Origin: FW021-bin31 sp964647485
GTDB taxonomy: Bacteria; Bacteroidota; Bacteroidia; Chitinophagales; Chitinophagaceae
Assembly (NCBI GenBank): GCA_964647485.1
Contig: CAZYHV010000021.1
Location: 1-64,000 of the forward strand
Direction: 5' to 3'
Length of the DNA: 64,000 bases
The first letter of the stretch is position 1. Each line of letters starts with the position of its first letter. A program made the position numbers and the translations under genes. Positions 1-7,901 of the stretch are shown here, in pieces. Below the pieces are notes generated by a model, which worked only from the letters and a program-made list of their open reading frames with translations, was not told the origin of the DNA and searched no databases.

Positions 1-55
1 CTCAATGTACCACCTTGTAGCTACAAAAAGCTAATCCCATGAATAATGCGGGTTA
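1..55 (-). repeat. Dispersed structured repeat, copy 1 (cut by window edge)
   Basis: These 55 bases match 2291-2345 with a single mismatch (C versus T at the CCAT/TCAT position). The last 32 bases also match 25988-26019 exactly. The copy contains the 12-base palindrome TTGTAGCTACAA at 15-26. The window starts inside what, in copy 2, is a GGTAC/GTACC hairpin, so the element probably continues to the left. Read on the minus strand the repeat begins TAACCCGC, and that TAA is the stop codon of the neighbouring gene. Its nature (REP-like, MITE-like or insertion scar) is not known. Confidence 0.85.
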
Positions 56-496
56 GATCTGTTTTTTGTAAAGAGAAGGATGATTTTTTACCGTGTCTAA
101 TCCTTTTTTCGGATATTTTTGTTCTTCCTTAGATAGCCTTTCCTCTCTATCAGACTTTACTCCTTTCGGACGACAACATGGGGGCAGACGCCTTTGAGAC
201 TCCGGATTGGCCTTTACTGTATCTGCATTAAATCCTAAATAAGCAATGGTATTCCTTATCCGGGATGGAGTTGTTCTTTCAGAATTATACATTACCCTGA
301 CTAGATTTTTCCGATAAGATATTTGCATTCGAACAATTCCGGGTTCCCTCTTAAAATAACGCTCAATAAGATGCTGGCAGGCTTGACATTCAACAGGAAC
401 CTTTATCTGTACCCTTTTGGTTGTTCTCCTTTTTTGTGCATTCACTACTCCTACGGTAAAAAATATCATTATCAATAATATCCATATTTTCTTCAT
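53..496 (-). CDS. Secreted heavy-metal-associated (HMA)-like domain protein
   Basis: The 147-residue product starts with a signal peptide (MKKIWILLIMIFFTVGVVNAQ). A region that looks like an HMA/copper-chaperone fold follows at about residues 28-95. The usual GMxCxxC metal loop appears as VECQACQ, with both cysteines kept and the glycine-methionine missing. A second CC pair lies near residue 107, followed by a charged, Lys-rich tail. HMA domains carry Cu(I) or related ions, so a periplasmic metal-binding role is plausible but unproven. The stop codon comes from the first three bases of dispersed repeat copy 1, so the tail may have been shortened or replaced. It lies downstream of pyrE on the same strand with a 138-base gap; co-transcription is uncertain. 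Confidence 0.6.
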   Translation of the reverse strand: MKKIWILLIMIFFTVGVVNAQKRRTTKRVQIKVPVECQACQHLIERYFKREPGIVRMQISYRKNLVRVMYNSERTTPSRIRNTIAYLGFNADTVKANPESQRRLPPCCRPKGVKSDREERLSKEEQKYPKKGLDTVKNHPSLYKKQI

Positions 497-634
497 ATTA
501 TATTATTTAAGATTAATATTTATTCCTTACCCTAAATCACCTCCTCTTTTAACCAACAACTAGCTAACCAACCGCATTCTGGAGGAGCTTCACTTTTTTA
601 TCCAAAAACAGAAAGTACAAGATTTATACCACGA

Positions 635-1267
635 TCACTGCCCCCAATTTTCCGGATTCTTTCTCCATTGATTTAAAGATTCCATCTGTTCTTCCGATAC
701 AATACCTTTATTTTTAGCTTCTTCGATTAGATCCGGATAATTACTCAAGGTGTGAAAAGGAATACCGGCTTCTTGAAAAGCTTCTTCCGCTACCGAAAAG
801 CCATAAGTAAAGACAGCCACCAAACCAATCACTTCAGCTCCTGCTTCCTGCAAAGCTTTACAAGCATTCAGGCTGCTACCTCCGGTAGAAATCAAATCTT
901 CTATAACCACGACTTTGGATCCTTTCTCAACGACTCCTTCAATCCTATTTCCCAATCCATGTCCTTTTGCTTTAGAACGTACATAAGCAAAAGGCAATTT
1001 AATTTGATCTGCCACCAGGGCTCCATGTGCAATCCCACCGGTAGCCACTCCTGCCAGCACCTCTGCTTCCGGAAAAGTTTCAAAAACAATATTACTCATT
1101 TCTGACTTTATTACATCTCTGGTAAAAGGAAAAGACAAAATACGTCTGTTATCACAATAAACAGGAGACTTCCAGCCGGAAGACCAGGTAAAAGGACTTT
1201 GCATATTCAACTGAATCGCGTTAATTTGCAGTAGTTTCTCTGCGATTTGTTGTGCTCTATTTTTCAT
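635..1267 (-). CDS. pyrE: Orotate phosphoribosyltransferase
   Basis: This enzyme joins orotate to PRPP to make orotidine monophosphate, the fifth step of pyrimidine synthesis. The 210-residue length is normal for the family. The PRPP-binding signature VVVIEDLISTGGS is at residues 119-131, and the mobile catalytic loop with KAKGHG is at 99-104. The start is supported by the family-like N terminus (IAEKLLQINAIQL). A perfect TAnnTTTG -7 element (TAGGTTTG) ends only 4 bases before the ATG, which suggests an almost leaderless mRNA. It is divergent from the Nudix gene, with 45 bases between the start codons. Confidence 0.95.
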   Translation of the reverse strand: MKNRAQQIAEKLLQINAIQLNMQSPFTWSSGWKSPVYCDNRRILSFPFTRDVIKSEMSNIVFETFPEAEVLAGVATGGIAHGALVADQIKLPFAYVRSKAKGHGLGNRIEGVVEKGSKVVVIEDLISTGGSSLNACKALQEAGAEVIGLVAVFTYGFSVAEEAFQEAGIPFHTLSNYPDLIEEAKNKGIVSEEQMESLNQWRKNPENWGQ

Positions 1268-1271
1268 AGGG

Positions 1272-1279
1272 CAAACCTA
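1272..1279 (-). promoter_or_regulatory. Bacteroidota -7 element of pyrE
   Basis: The minus strand reads TAGGTTTG, a full match to TAnnTTTG. No TTTG-type -33 element is found 19-20 bases upstream, so the call rests on the -7 box and its position alone. Transcription would start at or within a base or two of the pyrE start codon. Confidence 0.4.
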
Positions 1280-1312
1280 CGAGAAAAAGCTGAAATATTA
1301 ATCTCTAAAACG

Positions 1313-1954
1313 ATGCAAACATTATTTATTTATAATAAACCGGTTATTCTTTCTTCAGCTTCAGAAAGAACAACACAAGATTTTTCTACTTATCGAAAAA
1401 TCTTCAACCCTGATACCAGCCTTATTTTTTCACAGCTCCAATTATTGAAAAAAGACGACACAAAGGGATTATATATCCAAACAAATGAATCGAAAAAGAT
1501 ATTCAATGCCATTTTAGCACATTTTCAACATTGGCAGGCTGCCGGTGGGTTAATACTGAATCCAAGCGGAGAAATCCTGCTGATGTTCAGAAAAGGAAAA
1601 TGGGACCTCCCCAAAGGAAAAATGGAAGCCGGAGAACGGCCTGAGGAAACAGCTTTAAGAGAAATCACTGAAGAAACAGGACTCAAGAATATCAAAATCA
1701 TCAAAAAACTAACGGAAACCTGGCATAGCTATCCGACCTCTGTTTATAATGAGGTCCATAAAGATCAAAAAGACATTCTAAAACAAACCCATTGGTTTCA
1801 GATAGATTTTACAGGAGACGAACTGACGGTTCCCCAGATTGAGGAAGATATTATCGATATTCAATGGATTAAGCAGGAAAACATCAATCATTACCTGATC
1901 TATAGCTACCCCAATCTAAAGCAAGTTTTCCATTCAGCAGGAATCATTTCTTAA
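1313..1954 (+). CDS. Nudix hydrolase
   Basis: The 213-residue protein carries a complete Nudix box at about residues 102-124: GKMEAGERPEE, then REITEETGL. This fits Gx5Ex7REUxEExGU and includes the metal-binding glutamates. Nudix enzymes hydrolyse nucleoside diphosphates linked to another group; the substrate here cannot be read from sequence. The N-terminal 70 residues precede the fold and resemble the extension common in Bacteroidota Nudix proteins. The reading frame is open upstream to 1247, but those codons overlap the pyrE start. The ATG at 1313 (MQTLFIYNK) is the better start. Confidence 0.88.
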   Translation: MQTLFIYNKPVILSSASERTTQDFSTYRKIFNPDTSLIFSQLQLLKKDDTKGLYIQTNESKKIFNAILAHFQHWQAAGGLILNPSGEILLMFRKGKWDLPKGKMEAGERPEETALREITEETGLKNIKIIKKLTETWHSYPTSVYNEVHKDQKDILKQTHWFQIDFTGDELTVPQIEEDIIDIQWIKQENINHYLIYSYPNLKQVFHSAGIIS

Positions 1955-1973
1955 CCTATAATTCCTTTTTCTG

Positions 1974-2201
1974 CTACTGGTTCAAAAACTCTAAACTATC
2001 CAAAACTAGAATTTCAGAAAAATAAAAGTCCTCTTTATTCTCTGTAATAAGATAATCGCATCTAGATAAACTTATCCCGCAATATTCACCATTTTTTTGA
2101 AACAACTCTAAAAATCGTTTAAAATCAATAGCTTGGCAAACTTTTTCATGTTTTGATCGTTCCCCAAATTTGAGGAATAGTTTGAAATTATCTTTTTGCA
2201 T
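1974..2201 (-). pseudogene. Remnant of a PIN-domain toxin (C-terminal part)
   Basis: The 75-codon frame ends with CDYLITENKEDFYFSEILVLDSLEFL. This has the layout of the C-terminal end of VapC-like PIN ribonucleases: a strand, then (T/S)xNxxDF, then 'I/V-x-V-L-x-x-x-E-F-L'. The N-terminal half, with the first catalytic aspartate and most acidic active-site residues, is absent, so it should be inactive. Immediately upstream lies a structured repeat, then the first codons of a DUF6364-like antitoxin. The arrangement reads as a type II toxin-antitoxin pair broken by insertion and deletion. Whether the fragment is translated is unknown. The family call rests on motif recognition. Confidence 0.55.
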
Positions 2202-2204
2202 CTA

Positions 2205-2345
2205 TGTTTCGGCGAGCTCAACAGCCGCCGCGTTACAAACTCCTTGCAGTAGGCTACTACTGCGGTGGAGTTCGATGCATTTCGATGGTACTCAATGTAC
2301 CACCTTGTAGCTACAAAAAGCTAATCTCATGAATAATGCGGGTTA
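2205..2345 (-). repeat. Dispersed structured repeat, copy 2 (full-length form)
   Basis: About 140 bases between two fragments of a toxin-antitoxin pair. It holds several inverted repeats. One is a long stem at 2238-2272: outer AACTCC/GGAGTT, inner GCAGTAG/CTACTGC, four-base loop. Another is GGTAC-TCAAT-GTACC at 2287-2301, and there is a palindrome TTGTAGCTACAA at 2305-2316. Positions 2291-2345 match window bases 1-55 with one mismatch, and 2314-2345 match 25988-26019 except for that same base. The left boundary, near the TTTCGGCGAGCTC stretch, is inferred from where the PIN frame begins. No open frame suggests a transposase. Confidence 0.8.
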
Positions 2346-2421
2346 TATTGTTTTCGACTGCAAATTCCTTTGCATTTCGAATCACTTCTTCATCAAAACT
2401 TAATATTACCTTCCGATCCAT
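2311..2421 (-). pseudogene. Truncated DUF6364-like antitoxin running into the repeat
   Basis: A 36-codon frame on the minus strand starts MDRKVILSFDEEVIRNAKEF. This has the look of the N-terminal strand and helix of DUF6364 / ribbon-helix-helix-like antitoxins that accompany PIN toxins in Bacteroidota. After residue 26 the reading frame enters the dispersed repeat (from base 2345). It ends ten codons later at TAG with the repeat-encoded tail TRIIHEISFL. The second helix and the toxin-binding end are missing, so the antitoxin is probably non-functional. The PIN remnant lies about 110 bases downstream on the same strand. Confidence 0.55.
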
Positions 2422-2477
2422 CCTTATTTTCAGACAAAAAAAAGATATTACACGTAACCCAAAAATAGTACTACATA

Positions 2478-4916
2478 CTATTTCTTATTCTTCTTTTTCT
2501 TTTCAGGCAATGCAATTTCAATCACTTCATTCATTTTTTCCACATAATGAAATTTCATGCCTTTGATAAACCCTTTATTGATTTCTTCAATATCTCTTTC
2601 ATTCTTTTGGCAAAGGATAATTTCTTTCAACCCGGCTCTTTTTGCTGCCAATATTTTCTCTTTAATACCTCCTACCGGCAAGACTTCCCCTCGTAGGGTA
2701 ATTTCTCCCGTCATAGCTAGATAAGGCTTAATACGCTGTTTTTTAAAAGCAGAAGTCAGAGCTGTCAAAATGGTAATTCCTGCACTTGGTCCGTCTTTAG
2801 GTACTGCTCCTTCCGGGACGTGAATATGTATATTTCTCTTATCCAGTTCTTTGGGATTGACGCCGAACGCCTCCGCATTCGCTTTCAGATAGCTGAGTGC
2901 CGTTGACGCAGACTCTTTCATCACATTTCCTAAATTACCCGTTAATTTTAATTCTCCTTTCCCCTGACTCAAGCTAACTTCTATAAAGAGAATATCTCCT
3001 CCCACACTGGTCCATGCTAATCCAACAGCCACGCCATTATGACCTATTGCCTTATATACATCCATGCTAAATTTAGACTTGCCCAGCATATCGGGAAGCA
3101 TTTCTATTGTCAGCCGGGAGGGGAGCTCTTCTTCTAAAGCTACTTTTTTGGCCAAAGAACGCATGACACTCGCTAACTGTCGGTCTAATTCTCTTACACC
3201 ACTTTCTCGAGTATAATCTTCAATAATTTTTTTCATCACCTTCTTGGGGAAGGTAAATTTTACTTTAGAAAGGCCATGAGCTTTCTTTTGTTTAGGAAGT
3301 AAATGTCGTTTAGCGATTTCTACCTTCTCTTCAACCGCATATCCACTCAATGGTATAATCTCTAATCGGTCGCGTAAAGCAGGATGAATACTATTAAGAC
3401 TATTGGCTGTTGTAATAAACAACACTTTAGAAAGATCATATTCCAATTCCAAATAGTTGTCATAAAAAGTACTGTTTTGCTCCGGATCCAATACTTCCAG
3501 CAAGGCAGAAGAAGGATCTCCATGAAAATCACTTCCTACTTTATCTATCTCATCCAATACCATGACCGGATTAGAAGCTTTCAGTTTACGCAGATTCTGA
3601 ATAATTCGTCCCGGCATTGCTCCAATATACGTTTTTCTATGTCCTCTTATCTCACTTTCATCATGTAAACCACCAAGGCTTAATCGAGCATATTTTCTAT
3701 TGATAGCATCTGCAATAGATTTCCCCAAAGAAGTTTTTCCAATTCCCGGAGGACCTACAAAACACAGAATAGGAGACTTCATATCTCCCTTCAATTTCAA
3801 TACAGCAAGATATTCTATGATACGGTCTTTTATTTTATCCATATCATAGTGATTTTTATTCAATATCTTTCTTGCCCTCTTTAAATCGTATTTATCCTTT
3901 GTATATTCATTCCAAGGTAAATCAAGCATTAACTCCAGATTATTATAAATAACCGAATAATCGGGGGCTGAAGGGTGTGTTCGTTCTAAACGCTTAATAT
4001 TCTTATCAAAAGATTCTTGAGCTGCTTCCGTCCATTTTTTGCTCTTGGCTCTCTTTTGAAGATCTTGAATTTCTTTATCATTAGAATCTCCTCCCAACTC
4101 TTCTTTAATGGACTTCATTTGTTGGTGCAGAAAATATTCCCGCTGCTGTTTATCCAAATCAGATCGCGTCTTGCTGGTAATCTTATTCTTTAGCTCTGCT
4201 AACTGTTGCTCTGTTTGCAACAATTTCAAAAGAAATTCTGCTCTTTCTGTTAAATCATTAATTTCCAATAACTTTTGTTTCTCCGTTAATTCTGAGCTCA
4301 AATTAGAGGCTACAAAATGAATAAGAAATGCAGTATCTTCTATGTTATTCAATATGGCGTTCGCCTCATTGGGAATATTTGGAGAAAGTTTAATAATCTT
4401 TGTTGCCAAATCCTTAATCGAAGAGGAATAAGCATTGAAAGCTTCTTCTTTCTCCTCCGTTTCCGGACGTTCCACTTCTAATGATTTCACTGCTGCCTTA
4501 AAATAAGGTTCCTCACTCACGACCTTTTCAATTTGGAAACGAGTTCGCCCCTGAATAATTACAGTGGTTCCTCCATCTGGCATTTTGATCAGCTTCACAA
4601 TACGCGCAAGAGTTCCTACACGAGCTAAATCTTTTTCGGTAGGTTTTTCCACCGAACTGTCTTTTTGGGAAATGACACCCAATAATTTATCTGTCGAATT
4701 GGCATTCTCTACTGCCTCAATAGATTTCTCTCTTCCTACTGTAATCGGGAGAATAACTCCCGGAAAAAGAACAGTATTTCGAAGGGGCAAAAGAGGTATT
4801 TCTTCGGGGATATTATCTTCTGAGGTATCTTCAGGAAAGTCTTCATTCAAAGGTAGGATAGGCATAAAGTCAAATTCTTCCTCGGTTCCCTGAAATATTA
4901 ATGGATTATCTTTCAT
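2478..4916 (-). CDS. lon: ATP-dependent protease Lon
   Basis: Cytoplasmic AAA+ serine protease that degrades misfolded and regulatory proteins. The 812 residues hold, in order: the N-terminal substrate-binding domain (LPLRNTVLFPGVILPI, near residue 45), a helical segment, the AAA+ module with Walker A GPPGIGKTS and Walker B VMVLDEIDKV, and the protease domain. The catalytic Ser is in PKDGPSAG at about residue 711 and the Lys in GGIKEK at about residue 754. The frame is open to an ATG at 4976. I chose the ATG at 4916 (MKDNPLIFQ) because a good promoter lies at 4946-4976, inside the longer frame. The tail KKKKNKK is lysine-rich. Confidence 0.96.
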   Translation of the reverse strand: MKDNPLIFQGTEEEFDFMPILPLNEDFPEDTSEDNIPEEIPLLPLRNTVLFPGVILPITVGREKSIEAVENANSTDKLLGVISQKDSSVEKPTEKDLARVGTLARIVKLIKMPDGGTTVIIQGRTRFQIEKVVSEEPYFKAAVKSLEVERPETEEKEEAFNAYSSSIKDLATKIIKLSPNIPNEANAILNNIEDTAFLIHFVASNLSSELTEKQKLLEINDLTERAEFLLKLLQTEQQLAELKNKITSKTRSDLDKQQREYFLHQQMKSIKEELGGDSNDKEIQDLQKRAKSKKWTEAAQESFDKNIKRLERTHPSAPDYSVIYNNLELMLDLPWNEYTKDKYDLKRARKILNKNHYDMDKIKDRIIEYLAVLKLKGDMKSPILCFVGPPGIGKTSLGKSIADAINRKYARLSLGGLHDESEIRGHRKTYIGAMPGRIIQNLRKLKASNPVMVLDEIDKVGSDFHGDPSSALLEVLDPEQNSTFYDNYLELEYDLSKVLFITTANSLNSIHPALRDRLEIIPLSGYAVEEKVEIAKRHLLPKQKKAHGLSKVKFTFPKKVMKKIIEDYTRESGVRELDRQLASVMRSLAKKVALEEELPSRLTIEMLPDMLGKSKFSMDVYKAIGHNGVAVGLAWTSVGGDILFIEVSLSQGKGELKLTGNLGNVMKESASTALSYLKANAEAFGVNPKELDKRNIHIHVPEGAVPKDGPSAGITILTALTSAFKKQRIKPYLAMTGEITLRGEVLPVGGIKEKILAAKRAGLKEIILCQKNERDIEEINKGFIKGMKFHYVEKMNEVIEIALPEKKKKNKK

Positions 4917-4945
4917 ATCTATAAAAGTCGTTTTTTCTTCAATTC

Positions 4946-4976
4946 TAAATATACGCTTATACGACGTAATTACCAA
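4946..4976 (-). promoter_or_regulatory. Promoter of lon
   Basis: The minus strand has TTGG (4973-4976), a 19-base spacer, then TATATTTA (4946-4953), one mismatch from TAnnTTTG. The spacing is ideal for the Bacteroidota primary sigma factor. Transcription would start near 4940, about 25 bases before the chosen lon start. No heat-shock operator repeat is evident. Confidence 0.55.
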
Positions 4977-5039
4977 TTGTCAAGATTAATGCCAACGAAA
5001 TAAAACTGCCAGAATTACAAATACAAAAGTGGTTCCATA

Positions 5040-5074
5040 AAAAAATGCTCTCGGTCTCCCGAGAGCATTTTTTT
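5040..5074 (-). terminator. Rho-independent terminator
   Basis: A ten-base stem ATGCTCTCGG / CCGAGAGCAT with loop TCTC is flanked by A and T runs, so it can act in both directions. It sits just past the stop codon (5096) of the leftward beta-barrel gene and upstream of lon, insulating the two. Confidence 0.85.
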
Positions 5075-5095
5075 TATTTATTATCTATTACTTTT

Positions 5096-5680
5096 TTAAA
5101 ATATTTCATATGCTATCCCTAATTGAATACCTTGATTTTTCCATGAGTCTTTATGGGTAATATCACTTACATCACTTAATCCAACAATATATCGGGCGTT
5201 CACTTTTAATCTGGAAAGACTCAGCACAACTCCACCAACAGCAGAAAAATCTCCATTTTTAAATGCACCCTTCACATTATCCTCCGCAGACTTGTCCTTG
5301 TCTACCAATATGCTGTACTGTGGTCCCAGTTGAATCCAAAATAAATCACTCAATTTAATATTTGCCAGGATAGGAATATTAAGATAGTTCAATTTTACTT
5401 TAGAAACATCGGGAAGATCTTGATACACATCATTAAAATCATCCGCGGTCTTGTAACTGGATTGAGAAAAAAGTACTTCCGGCTGGATACCAAATCTTTC
5501 AGAAACTGCTAATTCTAGGAAACCACCTGCATAATAGTTTAATTGAAAGCCATCTTTGTACCCTTGCCCGTCAATCTTTGTCATATTTGCTCCTGCTTTT
5601 ACACCAAAATGAACTCCTTGTGCCATTGCTCCCGTAGAAGCAAAAATCAGGAAAGCCGATAACCATAATAACTTTTTCAT
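5096..5680 (-). CDS. Small outer-membrane beta-barrel protein
   Basis: The 194-residue product has a signal peptide (MKKLLWLSAFLIFASTGAMAQ). A predicted eight-stranded barrel of the OMP_b-brl_2/PorT-like type follows: alternating hydrophobic strands, an opening HFGVKAGANMTKI, a GIQPEVLFSQ strand and an aromatic C-terminal strand ending in F. The function is unknown. The frame is open to 5788, but a perfect -7 box on the minus strand (TAAGTTTG at 5722-5729) lies inside it, so the start at 5680, or 5686 (MIMKK), is preferred. It is monocistronic, with its own terminator at 5040-5074. Confidence 0.8.
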   Translation of the reverse strand: MKKLLWLSAFLIFASTGAMAQGVHFGVKAGANMTKIDGQGYKDGFQLNYYAGGFLELAVSERFGIQPEVLFSQSSYKTADDFNDVYQDLPDVSKVKLNYLNIPILANIKLSDLFWIQLGPQYSILVDKDKSAEDNVKGAFKNGDFSAVGGVVLSLSRLKVNARYIVGLSDVSDITHKDSWKNQGIQLGIAYEIF

Positions 5681-5882
5681 AATCATGTTTTTAATAGTCA
5701 ATAAAAAAAATATATTGTTTACAAACTTAGAACAAAAACCATTCCCAAAAGGGAATTTTCTTTCTTTTTCTATTTTTTCTAAGTACAATAATTATAAATT
5801 TCTTATTTTTTTCAAAATGGTTTCCTCATAAGAGTTCTATAATATAAAATTAACTTGTAATTTAGATAAAAAGACAATAATA

Positions 5883-7037
5883 GTGGCGAGGAAATATCTT
5901 TTATTAATCATTATATATCTCACTTTTATAAGTTTAGGATTGCCTGATTCTTTACTGGGATCTGCCTGGCCAAAAATGTATTTAGATTTACATGTTCCAA
6001 AATCCTATGCCGGGATCATTGCTATGATTATCGCAGCTGGTACTGTTATTTCCAGTTTATTGAGTGCTAAAGTCATTCATCATTTTAGTGTAGCATCTGT
6101 AACTACTTCCAGTATTTTTCTGACTGTGGTTGCCTTATTGGGCTTTGCATATTCTCATTACTTTATCTTCTTATGTCTTCTCGCTATTCCCCTAGGGATT
6201 GGAGCCGGAGGGGTAGATGCAGCACTTAATAATTATGTAGCTCTGCATTACAAAGCCAAACACATGAATTGGCTTCATTGCTTCTGGGGAATTGGTGCGG
6301 CAATCGGTCCTTTAATTATGGCTAGGTATCTGGATCACGAAGAGCATTGGAACAATGGATATGCTGCCGTAGGATGGATCCAATCAGTAATCTTGATAAT
6401 CCTTTTATGTTCTCTTTCTTTGTGGAAGAAAGAACAAAAACAGAGCCATAAAGATGACACTCATCCTTCATACAAAACCCTCTTTCAATTACCCGGACTA
6501 AAAGAAGCTTTAATTATTTTTTTCTGTTATTGTAGCATTGAAGCCACTTTCGGATTATGGGGAGCGAGCTATCTCGTATTTACGAAACACGAACCCCCTG
6601 ACCATGCTGCCAGATTAATAGCTCTTTATTATCTCGGCATTACAGCTGGTCGATTTATTTCCGGATTGTTCACCGTTAAATTCACAAACAAACAGATGAT
6701 TTATGCTGGACAATGTATCATACTGCTCGGATTGATAGCCTTAGTCCTTCCCTTTAAAATATTGACATTACCCGGTTTCTTATTGATAGGAATTGGATGC
6801 GCTCCGATCTTTCCGAGTCTCCTTCATGATACCCCCGTAAATTTTGGAAAAAAATATGCTCAGGCTATTATGGGGATGCAAATCGCAAGTGCCTACATCG
6901 GAATTACCTTAATGCCTTTTTTGTTTGGAAAAATAGCAACATTTTTTGACTATTCTATCCTATTATGGTTTATTGGAATTTTATTACTTTTAAAAATTAT
7001 AATGACATTTCAACTAAATAAAAAGATAAAAGAATAA
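5883..7037 (+). CDS. Major facilitator superfamily transporter
   Basis: The 384-residue inner-membrane permease shows twelve hydrophobic segments split by a hydrophilic loop near residues 180-200 (KKEQKQSHKDDTHPS). The opening stretch FISLGLPDSLLGSAWP is typical of the FucP/YbjJ-like MFS branch. The substrate is unknown; sugars or small metabolites are usual for that branch. Translation must begin at GTG 5883, because the next in-frame ATG would remove the first membrane helix. It precedes the cysteine synthesis pair by 45 bases, but nothing in the protein points to a sulfur substrate. Confidence 0.85.
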   Translation: MARKYLLLIIIYLTFISLGLPDSLLGSAWPKMYLDLHVPKSYAGIIAMIIAAGTVISSLLSAKVIHHFSVASVTTSSIFLTVVALLGFAYSHYFIFLCLLAIPLGIGAGGVDAALNNYVALHYKAKHMNWLHCFWGIGAAIGPLIMARYLDHEEHWNNGYAAVGWIQSVILIILLCSLSLWKKEQKQSHKDDTHPSYKTLFQLPGLKEALIIFFCYCSIEATFGLWGASYLVFTKHEPPDHAARLIALYYLGITAGRFISGLFTVKFTNKQMIYAGQCIILLGLIALVLPFKILTLPGFLLIGIGCAPIFPSLLHDTPVNFGKKYAQAIMGMQIASAYIGITLMPFLFGKIATFFDYSILLWFIGILLLLKIIMTFQLNKKIKE

Positions 7038-7082
7038 AAGCTCTTTTATTTTAATTAACTTTACAAGACATAAATAAGCACT

Positions 7083-7889
7083 ATGAATAAAGATTTTTAT
7101 CAGAATATTCTTGAGAGACAACAAAATATAGAAACGATACCCTCCAATCAGACTATTGCTTCCTGGGCAAAAAGGCTTCTTCAACTTTTATATCCACAAA
7201 AAGCAAAGAAAAGTTTCAAGGATATAGACGCTATCAAAGCTGCCTTCTCAGATTCCAAACAAGAACTAATAGAAATCATGACCGGCACCAGAGCTTGTGA
7301 TAATTGTGATCATCAAGCAGTGGCAGCTCAATTCTTTGATTATATTCCTAAAATGTACAATTTGCTAAATAAAGATGCCTTAGCAATCTTAGAAGGGGAT
7401 CCGGCCGCCATAAGCGAATTTGAAATTATACGTACGTATCCCGGTTTTTTTGCCATTTCTTTTTACCGTATTGCCCATAAATTACTTCAATTGGATCTCC
7501 CTCTGCTTCCTCGAACACTGACTGAATATGCCCACTCCAAGACCGGTATTGACATTCATCCCGGAGCTAAAATTGGAGAATATTTCTTTATCGACCATGG
7601 TACCGGCATTGTTATAGGAGAGTCCTCAGAAATTGGAAATCATGTAAAGTTATATCAGGGAGTAAATCTCGGAGCCTTAAGTGTAGAAAAGGAAATGCAA
7701 TCTTTAAAGAGACATCCCACGGTAGAAGATCATGTCGTTATATACTCCGGAGCAACCATCTTAGGCGGAGAGACGACCATTGGTCATCATAGTATTATAG
7801 GAGGTAACGTATGGTTAGTAAAAGGAGTTCCTCCCTATTCCAAAGTATTTCATAAACCATCAATAGAAGTCGTTCATCAATCAATCTAA
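7083..7889 (+). CDS. epsC: Serine O-acetyltransferase (EpsC type)
   Basis: Transfers acetyl from acetyl-CoA to L-serine, giving O-acetylserine for cysteine synthesis. The 268 residues have a helical N-terminal half and a left-handed parallel beta-helix from about residue 150. The hexapeptide repeats (GIDIHPGAKIGEYFFIDHGTG and onward) include the catalytic-region HPGA and DHGTG motifs. EpsC-type enzymes have a longer N-terminal domain than enterobacterial CysE, as here. The cysteine synthase gene begins 12 bases after the stop, so the two are very likely co-transcribed and co-operate in one pathway. The residues between 30 and 100 are family-typical. Confidence 0.92.
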   Translation: MNKDFYQNILERQQNIETIPSNQTIASWAKRLLQLLYPQKAKKSFKDIDAIKAAFSDSKQELIEIMTGTRACDNCDHQAVAAQFFDYIPKMYNLLNKDALAILEGDPAAISEFEIIRTYPGFFAISFYRIAHKLLQLDLPLLPRTLTEYAHSKTGIDIHPGAKIGEYFFIDHGTGIVIGESSEIGNHVKLYQGVNLGALSVEKEMQSLKRHPTVEDHVVIYSGATILGGETTIGHHSIIGGNVWLVKGVPPYSKVFHKPSIEVVHQSI

Positions 7890-7901
7890 ATACAACTAAA
7901 T

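Noticed and set aside
536..545. Perfect Shine-Dalgarno-like AGGAGGTGAT on the minus strand, upstream of the 53-496 gene.
   Set aside because: It is about 40 bases from the ATG and has no suitable start codon within 5-10 bases, so it cannot serve as a ribosome binding site for this gene. Probably chance.
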